Below, piece by piece: positions 52,263 through 60,357 of a stretch of DNA of 64,000 nt (positions within the stretch are counted from its first letter, which is position 1; every line of letters begins with the position of its first letter). A model generated the notes under the pieces. The model ran no database searches, was not told the origin of the DNA, and worked only from the letters and a program-made list of their open reading frames with translations. Made by a program: the position numbers and the translations under genes. Source of the DNA: Propionibacteriales bacterium (lineage in GTDB: Bacteria; Actinomycetota; Actinomycetes; Propionibacteriales; Nocardioidaceae); assembly GCA_026392415.1 (NCBI GenBank), contig JAPLCC010000040.1, positions 32,998 to 96,997 on the forward strand. Reading direction: 5' to 3'.

Positions 52263-53198
52263 ATGCGATTTTCCTCCCCTTTCACTCGTGAGCGACGTAC
52301 CCGAATCGGGCGGCTCGGCGCCCTGGCCATCGGGGTAGCGGTAGGCGGCCTCCTCGCCGGTGCGATTGCCGTTGCGTCCCCGGACAACCCGGACACCACT
52401 GACGTCAGGTTCACAGCTCTGACGCCTGAGAAGGTTCTCGCCAGCAACGCCTACATCGGACCCAACGCGACCGTGTCCTACCTGGCGATCGGTGGCACCT
52501 CGACCGTGCCGTCCAACGCGACCAGCCTTCGGCTCGAGGTCACCGCGACCGGTAACACGACTGGTTCGCTGAAGGTGTACCCGATGGGCGACACGACCCG
52601 GACCCGGTCCTTCCCCTACTCCGTGGACGGGCCCGCCACGGGCACGGCGTTCATGAGTGTGGGAATGAACGACAAGGTCAGCTTCACCAACCAGGCCACC
52701 AAGGCCGGGAAACTGACCGTCAAGATCACCGGGTATTCCACCCAGGTCACCGCGGATGCCATCAACGGCTCCGGTGGCGTCAGCGGTCAGGTCCTCACCA
52801 ACACCGGCGGCGGCAACGTCGAATGGCGCAACAGCACGGGCGGCGGCACAGGTACCACCGTTCAGGAGTACTCCGTGCACGTTGACGGCCCAGTCACGGC
52901 GTTTTCCTTTTCGCCAAAGGTTGCACAGGTCACGGCCCCAGCGGGCGTCTACGCAATCTCGGTTCGGGGAACTGTTACGAGTGGAGGTGATCCCAGTTGC
53001 ATCGTGCGGAACGGCGGCAACGCGTCGGACCCCGAACTCTTCGACCTAGGAGTTGGGCTCGGAAACCTCGTCGGCAAGAAGACCGAGGTGGCCGTGATTT
53101 CAGGTCCGGCGATCAGCCTCACCTGCCACAGTCAGAACTTTGCTGTGCTGACGGACGTGACCATCGTCGCAACACGGCTCGGGAACTCCGCCTACTAA
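52263..53198 (+). CDS. Secreted protein of unknown function with tail-fibre-like linker
   Basis: The 311-aa product has a signal peptide (residues 17-40, IGRLGALAIGVAVGGLLAGAIAVA), then the module shared with its divergent neighbour (IGPNATVSYLAIGGTSTVPSNATSLRLEVTATG ... GKLTVKITGYSTQ, about residues 62-160). The following linker, GVSGQVLTNTGGGNVEWRNS, resembles the short repeats that precede heads of tail-fibre and adhesin proteins. A C-terminal beta domain (200-311) holds two cysteines (SCIVR and LTCHS). GAAGGA lies before the ATG. A strong terminator follows. Codon use is less GC-biased than in the surrounding core genes. Function unknown. Confidence 0.7.
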   Translation: MRFSSPFTRERRTRIGRLGALAIGVAVGGLLAGAIAVASPDNPDTTDVRFTALTPEKVLASNAYIGPNATVSYLAIGGTSTVPSNATSLRLEVTATGNTTGSLKVYPMGDTTRTRSFPYSVDGPATGTAFMSVGMNDKVSFTNQATKAGKLTVKITGYSTQVTADAINGSGGVSGQVLTNTGGGNVEWRNSTGGGTGTTVQEYSVHVDGPVTAFSFSPKVAQVTAPAGVYAISVRGTVTSGGDPSCIVRNGGNASDPELFDLGVGLGNLVGKKTEVAVISGPAISLTCHSQNFAVLTDVTIVATRLGNSAY

Positions 53199-53209
53199 CG
53201 CAGCGAAAG

Positions 53210-53247
53210 ACGGGTCTGGGGCGGGCACCGCCCGCCCCAGACCCATT
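53210..53247 (+). terminator. Strong hairpin terminator
   Basis: GGGTCTGGGGCGGGC (53212-53226), ACC, GCCCGCCCCAGACCC (53230-53244): a perfect 15-bp stem with a 3-nt loop, 14 bp after the secreted protein gene. Only ATT follows, so termination would rely on stem strength. Confidence 0.8.
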
Positions 53248-53381
53248 GGGCGCGCGAGCGCAATGCCTGTTTCGGCTCACCAACTTGGCGGGTGACCTGA
53301 CAACTTGCGAGGTTCCTGCTGAGGGTGGCTTGTGAGGGGCCAGCGGATTCAACACGCTGGGCGCAGATTCTCCGGGTGCGG

Positions 53382-53927
53382 TCAGGACCACGTGGTGTTT
53401 CTGGCCCATTCAGCGACGCTTGCGATGCGCTGTTCGAAGTAGGGCACCCATGGAACTGGGGTCGTTGTGCCGGGAGCGTGGTGCCACCAGTTTCCGCTGT
53501 GGTCCCGGGCTGGAATGCAGCCACGGCCCACCGGATCGAATCCGAGTTCCGGGATCCCGAGTGGCGCCACGAGATACTTACACCTTTGGATGGCTCCACG
53601 TCCGTTGGTCTTCCCAACGCCGTGGATCGTGTCGCTCATTGCACCGTTCTCAAAGATGACCGGTCCCATCGACCACATGTCGTAGGTGAGGTCCGAACTC
53701 TTGTCAGGGTCGGCTTGGGTTGGTGTCCCCAAGAGCCAGGCTCTGCCGAGTCGTCGAGCGCCGAGGACTTGTCCTTGCCTGACCTCATGTCCGTGATAGC
53801 CCTGCTGATGAAGCCAGACGGTCGCTGCAACGATGCGTGACCGGAGCAGGATCAGGTCCTGTTCGAGACCGACCGCTGTTCGGGCGTTGTCTGCACTCGC
53901 GCGTCGCGCCGCCCCGTCGAAGTCCAC
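53382..53927 (-). CDS. Hypothetical protein, probably an accessory gene
   Basis: The 181-aa frame has plausible protein character (LVAPLGIPELGFDPVGRGCIPARDHSGNWWHHAPG, SDLTYDMWSMGPVIFENGAMSD, WVPYFEQRIASVAEWARNTTW), many tryptophans and no signal peptide. Codon use is relaxed, with many A- or T-ending codons, unlike the core genes around it, which suggests acquisition by transfer. The GTG start at 53927 is supported by TATGCT 6 nt upstream. An overlapping plus-strand frame (53325-53840) is less protein-like and is not reported. I do not recognise the family. Confidence 0.5.
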   Translation of the reverse strand: MDFDGAARRASADNARTAVGLEQDLILLRSRIVAATVWLHQQGYHGHEVRQGQVLGARRLGRAWLLGTPTQADPDKSSDLTYDMWSMGPVIFENGAMSDTIHGVGKTNGRGAIQRCKYLVAPLGIPELGFDPVGRGCIPARDHSGNWWHHAPGTTTPVPWVPYFEQRIASVAEWARNTTWS

Positions 53928-53933
53928 ATCCTC

Positions 53934-53939
53934 AGCATA
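53934..53939 (-). promoter_or_regulatory. -10 hexamer TATGCT, leaderless hypothetical gene
   Basis: On the minus strand TATGCT ends 6 nt before the GTG at 53927. It is the main evidence that this orphan frame is expressed. Confidence 0.4.
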
Positions 53940-54375
53940 GGGTCCACGACTTGCCAGGGACGTGAGGCCGTAGACGGATCGAGAGGAGGGGTCACCCGGC
54001 GGCGCACGGGGGGCTGACCAGCCCCTGGCCAGGTTGCCGGGGAGGACTTGTCGCCCAGGGCGTGGGTGGGGTGGGGTGGGGTGGGGTGGGGTGGTCGGCG
54101 GCGGAAGGCACCGAACTCCTGAGCCGGCTCTCCAGTCCGACGAACCATCGCTTCACTGGCGTCGGTCGCGACGACCTGCATGCCGAGACCGAGTCCGACC
54201 GCCAGTTGCCTCTGCCAGCGCACCGTAGTCCGTCACCGAGACCACCTCCGTCAGCCTGTCGTCCCCAGACGTACATCCAGTACAGCCGTGGGGTGGTGCG
54301 CTCGCCGCTGCTTTGTCAGGGCCATCTCCCGCCCCGCGGGAACGGTGGACTGGACCGGTCGGGCAAGATGATGCC
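53940..54375. other. Gene-poor stretch with repeat and possible gene scrap
   Basis: No convincing gene lies here. The stretch holds the GGGGT tandem repeat at 54064-54092. On the minus strand at about 54135-54215 is a short frame with GLGLGMQVVATDASEAMVRR, which resembles the SAM-binding post-I region of class I methyltransferases but lacks the rest of the domain. The remainder shows nothing I can interpret. Confidence 0.5.
54064..54092 (+). repeat. GGGGT tandem repeat, five full copies
   Basis: GGGT followed by five perfect GGGGT units. The G-runs of four with single-T loops could form a parallel G-quadruplex on the plus strand. Confidence 0.9.
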
Positions 54376-54921
54376 GTGCTGACCGTCCGCCGTACGCCGC
54401 GCTCGCGCGTGACCGTGCCGGCGACGATTGCCAGCCTGGAGAGTGTCGCGGCGCTCGCCCTGGCCCACGTGGCGGCCGGGGGAGAGGTGCCGGGAGCCCT
54501 CTGGCTGAGCGCCTTCGGCGTCCTCGTGTACGCCGCCAGCGTCGTCGTGCTGCGCCGCAAGGCCGGGATCCGGGTGGTCCTGCCGGTGCTGCTCGGAGCG
54601 CAGGTCCTCGGCCACGCGTGGCTGGTCGCCCTCACTCCGGGCGCGCACGCGACCCACGGCCACGAGGCCGGCGGATTCCTCGGCCTGACGGGCTCGATGC
54701 TCGTCGCGCACGCCGTTGCCGCGGCTGTCACGGGCGCGATGTGGGCCGTGCGGCGCCGCGCGGTCGTCGTACTGCTGCGCTGGTCGGACCTGGGGTGCCT
54801 GCCGGCTCCGACGCTGCGGACCGCGGCGGCCCCTGTGTCCGGGCCTTCCTTCGTCTCCCGCCGCTTCGTCGCGGCCGCCCCCACGCGCGGTCCGCCCCTG
54901 GCGGCCCTCGCGATCGCCTGA
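54376..54921 (+). CDS. Membrane protein of unknown function upstream of ycnI
   Basis: The 181-aa product has about four transmembrane helices (residues 14-32, 36-54, 60-80 and 98-120) and a basic Ala/Pro/Arg tail of about 50 residues. One loop carries HATHGHEAGG, which may bind a metal; the gene lies 75 bp before the ycnI-copCD pair, so a role in copper handling is plausible. The GTG at 54376 is chosen because the similarity to a membrane protein begins there and CAAGAT lies 6 nt upstream; the frame is open further upstream. I do not recognise a named family. Confidence 0.65.
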   Translation: MLTVRRTPRSRVTVPATIASLESVAALALAHVAAGGEVPGALWLSAFGVLVYAASVVVLRRKAGIRVVLPVLLGAQVLGHAWLVALTPGAHATHGHEAGGFLGLTGSMLVAHAVAAAVTGAMWAVRRRAVVVLLRWSDLGCLPAPTLRTAAAPVSGPSFVSRRFVAAAPTRGPPLAALAIA

Positions 54922-54996
54922 CTCCGTTCCCTGTCGTGGGTGGGAGGCGGGCTGTCGCTCGCGCGCCCGCACCACTTCCACAGACAGAGAGAACTC

Positions 54997-55728
54997 ATGA
55001 ACATCCGACGCTTCACCCTGCCCGCCCTCAGCGGCACCGCTGCCCTGGCCATCGTCGCGCTCAGCGCCGGCGCCGCCAGTGCCCACGTCACCGTCACGCC
55101 GAACACGACGGCCGCCGGCTCCTACGCCGTCCTCACATTCAGCGTGGGGCACGGCTGCGAGGGCTCTCCGACCACGAAGATGGCCATCGCCATGCCCGAG
55201 GAGATCCCGAACGTCACGCCGACCGTGAACCCGAACTGGACCGTCACGAAGGTCACCGGAAAGCTGACGGAGCCGATCACCGACGAGGACGGCAACGAGA
55301 TCACCGACCGGGTTGCCCAGGTCGTCTACACGGCCAAGACCCCCTTGGCCGACGGCTTCCGGGACACCGTCGAGCTCTCCGTGCAGCTGCCCGAGACCGA
55401 GGGCGAGACGCTCGCCTTCCCGGTCGTGCAGACCTGCGCCAAGGGCAAGACCGCGTGGACCGAGACGGCTGCCGACGGCCAGGACGCCGAGGAGCTCGAG
55501 CACCCTGCTCCCACGGTGACGATCACCGAGGCCACGGGTGAGGGCCACCACGGTGGCGCCGGAGCCGATGACGCCGAGGACCACGCCGACGAGGACGCCG
55601 ACCACGACGCGAAGGCAGCCAAGGACGACGACGGTGACGGCAACGGCCTCGCCATCGGCGGCCTGGTCGCCGGCATCGGTGGCCTCGCCCTCGGCGGCGC
55701 TGCTCTCGCCCGCAGCCGCAAGGCCTGA
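54997..55728 (+). CDS. ycnI: YcnI-type copper-binding membrane protein (DUF1775)
   Basis: The 243-aa protein has a signal peptide ending ASA, so the mature protein begins with H30 (HVTVTPNTTAAGSYAVLTF). In YcnI proteins this N-terminal histidine and a conserved tryptophan (here in NPNWTVTKV) bind Cu(II). The DUF1775 domain runs to about residue 175; a His/Asp-rich segment (EGHHGGAGADDAEDHADEDADHD) then precedes a C-terminal transmembrane helix (218-236) and RSRKA, so the protein is anchored outside the membrane. It lies 3 bp before the CopC-CopD fusion gene, as in Bacillus ycnI-ycnJ. Confidence 0.92.
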   Translation: MNIRRFTLPALSGTAALAIVALSAGAASAHVTVTPNTTAAGSYAVLTFSVGHGCEGSPTTKMAIAMPEEIPNVTPTVNPNWTVTKVTGKLTEPITDEDGNEITDRVAQVVYTAKTPLADGFRDTVELSVQLPETEGETLAFPVVQTCAKGKTAWTETAADGQDAEELEHPAPTVTITEATGEGHHGGAGADDAEDHADEDADHDAKAAKDDDGDGNGLAIGGLVAGIGGLALGGAALARSRKA

Positions 55729-55731
55729 TCG

Positions 55732-57375
55732 ATGAGGCGTGTGCCGACTCTGCTGTTGGCCCTCCTGGTTGCCGCTTTCGCGGTGATCGGGATGGCGGCT
55801 CCGGCGTCGGCACACGCCAGCCTCGTCTCCACCGACCCTGCCGAGGGGGCCGTCCTCGCGGCGGCCCCCGAGGAGGTCACCTTCACCTTCGACGAGTCGG
55901 TCCAGCTGGTTCCTGACGGACTGCTGGCGTTCGACGCGTCGGGTGATCCCGTCGAGATCGACGCATCCGCCAGCGGCAAGGTCGTCACCGGTGACCTGCC
56001 GAGCGACCTCGACGACGGCACCTACGTCCTCACCTGGCGGGTGGTCTCGGCCGACGGCCATCCGATCGCCGGATCGCTGACCTTTCACATCGGTGCGCCC
56101 AGCGCGAAGGTCGAGCCACCGAAGACCGGTCCGACCGACCCCGGTGCGCTGCCGACCATCCAGGCGGTGGTGCACGGCGTCGACTACGTCGCCCTGCTGC
56201 TGGCGGGCGGGCTGGCCTTCTTCCTCGCCTGGACCTCGCGAGGGGTGCGCCTCGCTGATTCCGTACGCCGCCGCCTGGTCCGCATCCTGCGCGGCTCGGC
56301 CGTCGTGGCGGTCGTGGCTGCCGCGATCGCCGTACCGCTGTCGGGGGCGTATCAGCTCGGCTCCGGCCCGAGCGGGCTCTTCGACCTGTCGTCCCTCGAC
56401 CCGGACCTGGTGCGGGAGGACCTGATCGTCCTGGCCCTGCAGGCGCTGGGCCTCGGGGCCGCGGCCTGGTCCGCGACGCGAGCGAGATCCGCCCTGACCG
56501 CGGACCTGGCCACCGCTGCCGCGGTCTGGTCGCCGGCCCTCGTCGGTCACACCCGTGCCTACGAGCCCGGCACGCTGCTCGTCGTCACCGATGCCCTCCA
56601 CCTGACAGCGGGCGCCGTGTGGCTGGGCGGACTCGCCGGGCTGGCGATCGCCTTGCCGGCCGTCGCGGGCCGTCCGCGCGACGCCGTCCAGCTGCTCACT
56701 CGCTTCTCGACCGTGGCGGCCGGACTGCTCGCCCTGCTCTCGGCCACCGGCCTGCTGCTCGGCTGGCGGATCGTCGGCTCCTGGTCACGCCTGTTCGGCG
56801 AGACCTACGGTCGGCTGCTCCTGGTCAAGGTCGCGCTCGTGATGGTCGTCGTGGCGATCGCGGCGTACAACCGCTACCGGCTGGTGCCGCAGGTGACCGC
56901 GGGGATCGGCCACGACCAGCAGCGACGTGCGGCCGGACTGGTCCGCCGCACCGTCGTGGCCGAGGCAGCGCTGCTCGTCGTCGTGCTGGCCGTCACCGGC
57001 TTCCTCACCCAGAAGCCCCCGGGCGGGGAGCCGCTGGCACAGCCCACGACGGCCGAGACCGGCGTGGTCACCGGCATCGCGGACGACGACCTCAAGGTGC
57101 TCGCCGTCCTCGAACCGGGACCCGGCCTCCAGCGGCGCCTCATCGTGCAGGTGCAGGACGCGGCCGGCGAGCCGCTCGACCTGTACGACGCCCCGGCGGT
57201 CGCGCTGCGCTCCGAGACCGTCGACCTCGGCGAGATCCCGGTCGTGCCCTCGGCGACCGGCACCTACGTCGCGGACGTCGTGTTCCCGACGACCGGCACC
57301 TGGACGTTGCAGGTCAGCGTCCGGGTCGACGAGTTCACCAGCCCGGTGACGGTCATCGACCTCCGCGTCGACTGA
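55732..57375 (+). CDS. CopC-CopD fusion, copper import/resistance protein
   Basis: The 547-aa protein fuses a periplasmic-type CopC domain to a CopD membrane domain, equal to Bacillus YcnJ. The signal peptide ends ASA and the mature chain begins with H28 (HASLVSTDPAEGAVLAAAPEEVTFTFDESV), a copper ligand; further ligands are in SADGHPIAGSLTFHI. Residues 140-430 form about eight helices (CopD), with TDALHLTAGAVWLGGLAGLAIALP carrying the conserved His and Trp. The last 100 residues form another extracytoplasmic beta domain (DLKVLAVLEPGPGLQRRLIVQVQDAAGEPLD) like YtkA. The ATG follows the ycnI stop by 3 bp. Confidence 0.92.
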   Translation: MRRVPTLLLALLVAAFAVIGMAAPASAHASLVSTDPAEGAVLAAAPEEVTFTFDESVQLVPDGLLAFDASGDPVEIDASASGKVVTGDLPSDLDDGTYVLTWRVVSADGHPIAGSLTFHIGAPSAKVEPPKTGPTDPGALPTIQAVVHGVDYVALLLAGGLAFFLAWTSRGVRLADSVRRRLVRILRGSAVVAVVAAAIAVPLSGAYQLGSGPSGLFDLSSLDPDLVREDLIVLALQALGLGAAAWSATRARSALTADLATAAAVWSPALVGHTRAYEPGTLLVVTDALHLTAGAVWLGGLAGLAIALPAVAGRPRDAVQLLTRFSTVAAGLLALLSATGLLLGWRIVGSWSRLFGETYGRLLLVKVALVMVVVAIAAYNRYRLVPQVTAGIGHDQQRRAAGLVRRTVVAEAALLVVVLAVTGFLTQKPPGGEPLAQPTTAETGVVTGIADDDLKVLAVLEPGPGLQRRLIVQVQDAAGEPLDLYDAPAVALRSETVDLGEIPVVPSATGTYVADVVFPTTGTWTLQVSVRVDEFTSPVTVIDLRVD

Positions 57376-57384
57376 CCGTTCTGG

Positions 57385-58251
57385 TCAGCCCTGCCCGATG
57401 CCGAGTGAGGAGAACGGGACGGTGTCGGAGTCCTTCGGCGTGACGATGTCGAGGTCTGCGCCGTAGTCGAAGTACGTCTGCTCGGTCGAGGACGTGGTGC
57501 CGCCGATGTCGAAGGACACCGTGAACTTCACCGGCCGGTTGTCCTCGTCGATCCACATGTCGAAGGGCAGCTTCGCCGGCAGGAACTTGGCCGTCTCGGC
57601 GGGCAGGCCGAGCGCGTCGGCGTAGGTTTCGGTCTTCATGACGGCGCGGTAGTGGCTGGCGTCGACGCCGCCGACCTTCTCGCTGCCGACGAGCTCGAGT
57701 GAGTCGAGATCGCCCATCGCTGAGAGCGCTACTTCCGGGTCGGCGGCCGCGGCGAGACCGGCCAGCGGGTTGTCGGCGTTCTTGGGGTCGTTCGGGTCGA
57801 GCTTGACCCACTTCCCCGCAGGGATGCCCAGGCCGTCGCCCTTGAGGTAGAGCACGCCGCTCGCGATGACGGTCTCGACCTGCTGGGCGCTGCCGGGGGC
57901 GCTCTTGCCGTGCCCCAGGAACTCGCCGTCCTCGTAGACCGCCTCGGAGTTGAGGACGACCTTCATGCCGGCGGCGGTCGTGGTCGTGGTGGACCGGAAG
58001 CTGCCGGTGTCCTGCTGCGCGCGGACGATGGTCTCGAAGAACTCGTTCTTGTCGAGCCCCGAGGCGCCGTCGTCGGACCCCTCCGAGGTGCTGGCCCCGG
58101 TCGGGGCGTCGCTGGTCGCGTCGCTCGACGAACCGCCGAGCGGAGTGCTCTTGGCGTCGCCGTCGCCGCCGTCGCCGTCATTGCAGCCTGCGAACAGCAA
58201 CGTGGATGCGAGCAGTGCGGCGATCGCGGTACGGGCAGGCCTGGCGTTCAT
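57385..58251 (-). CDS. LppX/LprAFG-like lipoprotein
   Basis: The 288-aa product is a lipoprotein with lipobox LFAGC (C23), a Ser/Thr/Asp-rich linker to about residue 70 and a domain of the LppX/LprAFG type (DKNEFFETIVRAQQDTGSFRSTTTTTAAGMKVVLNSEAVYEDG, GKWVKLDPNDPKN, ASHYRAVMKT, PFDMWIDEDNRPVKFTVSFD). Proteins of this class have a hydrophobic cavity and carry lipids or lipoglycans to the outer envelope. AGGAG lies before the ATG at 58251. It is convergent with the CopC-CopD gene, 9 bp apart, and so is not in that operon. Confidence 0.85.
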   Translation of the reverse strand: MNARPARTAIAALLASTLLFAGCNDGDGGDGDAKSTPLGGSSSDATSDAPTGASTSEGSDDGASGLDKNEFFETIVRAQQDTGSFRSTTTTTAAGMKVVLNSEAVYEDGEFLGHGKSAPGSAQQVETVIASGVLYLKGDGLGIPAGKWVKLDPNDPKNADNPLAGLAAAADPEVALSAMGDLDSLELVGSEKVGGVDASHYRAVMKTETYADALGLPAETAKFLPAKLPFDMWIDEDNRPVKFTVSFDIGGTTSSTEQTYFDYGADLDIVTPKDSDTVPFSSLGIGQG

Positions 58252-58283
58252 GGGTCTCCTGAAGTCGGGGTCTGGCGAGAAAT

Positions 58284-59168
58284 CTACGGTGCGTCGACCG
58301 TGGCGGTCACGGCCAGCTGGTGCAGCAGGCCGTCGACCCGCACCTGCACGAAGAGGCGGTAGTCGCCGGCCTTCGTGAAGGTGGTGTGGAAGGTCAGCAC
58401 CGTGCCGTCGTCGGTGATCTCGGGTGCGCCGTAGGGGTGCACGTGGATGAACCCGCGTGACTCGAGCGCGAACCCGGTGAGGTGCGCAGCGGCGCCGAGG
58501 TAGCTGCCGAGGGTCAGTGGCTCGCCGTCGAGGTTCGTGATCGCCAGCCGCAGGCGACCGTTGTCGCTCACCGTGCCCTCGCCGAGCAGGCGGGCCTGGA
58601 CCACGCCGTCGTCGCCGGCGATCGCCTGCTCGCCGCGGGGCACCGTCACCGGTTCCCAGTCGCCCGGGACCTCGACCGTCTTCCCGAGGACGATCGGCTG
58701 CGCCGTCCCTTCGGGTGTGAACTCCGCGACCACCCGCCACGGCCCGGCTTCGCCAAGGTCGGCGCGTGCGCGCCAGGTGCCGTCGTCGCCCAGGGCCGGG
58801 TGCAGGTGGCGGAAGCCGCTGAGGTCGGACCGCACGACGTAGAGGTGCAGCAGCTTGGTCTGCTCCTCGACGTAGTCCTTCACCAGGGCGCCCGACTTGT
58901 CGAGGATCCGGAAGGAGACGTCGCCGGGCTTCCCCGCAGCGGGCACCGCGACGTCGGTCATCCGGTAACCGCCTGCGGTCGCAGTTGTGCCGTCGCCGAC
59001 CGGTGCGACGGCGGCGTGCTCCTGCCCGGGTGCGTGGGTGTGGTCGGCGCCCTCGGAGGGAGGGGAGAGCACGATCCGGTCCGAGTCGGCGGGGTCCGGA
59101 TCGTCGGAGCAGCCGGCCAGGCTCAGCGAGAGGGCGGCGGCAACCGCACCGGCAACCAGTCGGCTCAT
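58284..59168 (-). CDS. Secreted lipoprotein, histidine-rich, unknown function
   Basis: The 294-aa product has a signal peptide with lipobox LAGC (C20). The mature part is made of two or three beta domains (DVSFRILDKSGALVKDYVEEQTKLLHLYVV, RWRARADLGEAGPWRVVAEFTPEG, LTFHTTFTKAGDYRLFVQVRVDGL). Histidine pairs occur in ADHTHAPGQEH, FRHLHPALG and FIHVHPYG, which suggests metal binding. Similar proteins are found beside actinobacterial copper genes. The stop of the ChaA gene overlaps the ATG by 4 bp, so it is expressed together with the antiporter. The exact role is unknown. Confidence 0.75.
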   Translation of the reverse strand: MSRLVAGAVAAALSLSLAGCSDDPDPADSDRIVLSPPSEGADHTHAPGQEHAAVAPVGDGTTATAGGYRMTDVAVPAAGKPGDVSFRILDKSGALVKDYVEEQTKLLHLYVVRSDLSGFRHLHPALGDDGTWRARADLGEAGPWRVVAEFTPEGTAQPIVLGKTVEVPGDWEPVTVPRGEQAIAGDDGVVQARLLGEGTVSDNGRLRLAITNLDGEPLTLGSYLGAAAHLTGFALESRGFIHVHPYGAPEITDDGTVLTFHTTFTKAGDYRLFVQVRVDGLLHQLAVTATVDAP

Positions 59169-60286
59169 GGCGCCACCGTCAGCAACAGGAAGGCTGCGAG
59201 CAGCACGAGGTGCACGATGCCGTTCAGCGGCTTGGCGCGGCCGGGGACGACGGTCAGGACACCGACCACGGTCGAGAGCGCGAGCAGCACGAGCTGCAGT
59301 GGCTCGAGCCCCAGTGCGAGCTCGTCATCGATCCAGATCGAGGCGAGGGCGAGCGCGGGAATGGTGAGTCCGATGGAGGCCATCGCGGAGCCGTAGGCGA
59401 GGTTGAGGCTCGTCTGCACCCGGTCCAGGAGTGCGGCGCGAACGGCGGCGATCGTCTCGGGTGCCAGCACCAGCATGGCGATGACGACGCCGACCACCGC
59501 GTGCGGGAAGCCGAGCCAGTCGACGGCGTCCTCGATCGAGTAGGACTCCACCTTCGCCAGGCCCACCACCGTGACCAGGGAGACCACGAGGAGCCCGACG
59601 CTGGTCCACGTCTGCCTGTCGGTGGGCGGGTCTGCGTGGCCGTCGCCGTCGGCGTCCTCCTTGGTCGTCCAGCCGCCCGGGCTCGCCGTGGCTGTGCCGG
59701 GGAGGAAGAAGTCGCGGTGGCGCACGGTCTGGGTGAAGACGAAGGACCCGTAGAGCGTGAGCGAGGCCAGCGCGGCGAAGGTGAGCTGCGACCCGGTCAG
59801 CACCGGACCGGCCTCGCTGGTGGTGAACGTCGGGACGACGAGTGTCAGACCCGCGAGGGCGATGACGGTGGCCAGCGCCGAACCAGTGCCCTCCGGGTTG
59901 AACACCGCGAGGTGGTGACGCAGGGCCGCGACCACGAGCGTCAGGCCGACGATGCCGTTGACGGTGATCATCACGGCCGCGAAGACGGTGTCGCGCGCCA
60001 GCGTGGCGGTGTCGCCGTTGCCGGATGCCATCAGCATCAGGATGAGACCGACCTCGATGACCGTGACTGCCACGGCGAGGAGCAGCGACCCGAACGGTTC
60101 TCCGACCTTGTGGGCGACCACCTCGGCGTGGTGCACACCTGCCAGGACGGCGCCGATCAGGGCCACCCCGATGAGGGCAGCGACCACCGGTTCCGGATGC
60201 GTGCCCCAGCTGAAGATCAGCACGATGGCAGCGAGCGGCGGCGTGAAGACCGTCCACCCGAGTCGTCCCGTGGTGGAGGCACTCAT
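59165..60286 (-). CDS. chaA: ChaA-type Ca2+/H+ (cation/proton) antiporter
   Basis: The 373-aa membrane protein belongs to the CaCA superfamily, ChaA group. The two inverted repeats contain the alpha motifs GEPFGSLLLAVAVTVIEVGLILMLMASG and FPHAVVGVVIAMLVLAPETIAAVRAALLDRVQTSLNLAYGSAMASIGLTIPALAL, with the conserved glutamates for cation binding. About eleven helices are present, with a His/Asp loop near residue 210 (DADGDGHADPPTD). It exports calcium or sodium in exchange for protons. TAGGAT on the same strand lies 7 nt before the ATG at 60286, so the message is probably leaderless. Confidence 0.92.
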   Translation of the reverse strand: MSASTTGRLGWTVFTPPLAAIVLIFSWGTHPEPVVAALIGVALIGAVLAGVHHAEVVAHKVGEPFGSLLLAVAVTVIEVGLILMLMASGNGDTATLARDTVFAAVMITVNGIVGLTLVVAALRHHLAVFNPEGTGSALATVIALAGLTLVVPTFTTSEAGPVLTGSQLTFAALASLTLYGSFVFTQTVRHRDFFLPGTATASPGGWTTKEDADGDGHADPPTDRQTWTSVGLLVVSLVTVVGLAKVESYSIEDAVDWLGFPHAVVGVVIAMLVLAPETIAAVRAALLDRVQTSLNLAYGSAMASIGLTIPALALASIWIDDELALGLEPLQLVLLALSTVVGVLTVVPGRAKPLNGIVHLVLLAAFLLLTVAP

Positions 60287-60293
60287 GGTCCGG

Positions 60294-60350
60294 ATCCTAC
60301 GGGTGCGACCCAGCGACGATGACGGGCCCGTCCGCGCGCGGCCGTAGAAT
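60294..60350. promoter_or_regulatory. Divergent leaderless promoters
   Basis: TAGGAT on the minus strand (60294-60299) lies 7 nt before the ATG at 60286, and TAGAAT on the plus strand (60345-60350) lies 7 nt before the ATG at 60358. Confidence 0.6.
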
Positions 60351-60357
60351 CAGCGCC

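Noticed and set aside
53325-53840. 171-codon plus-strand frame opposite the orphan gene
   Set aside because: The minus-strand frame has better protein character and a leaderless promoter; the plus frame lacks a ribosome-binding site.
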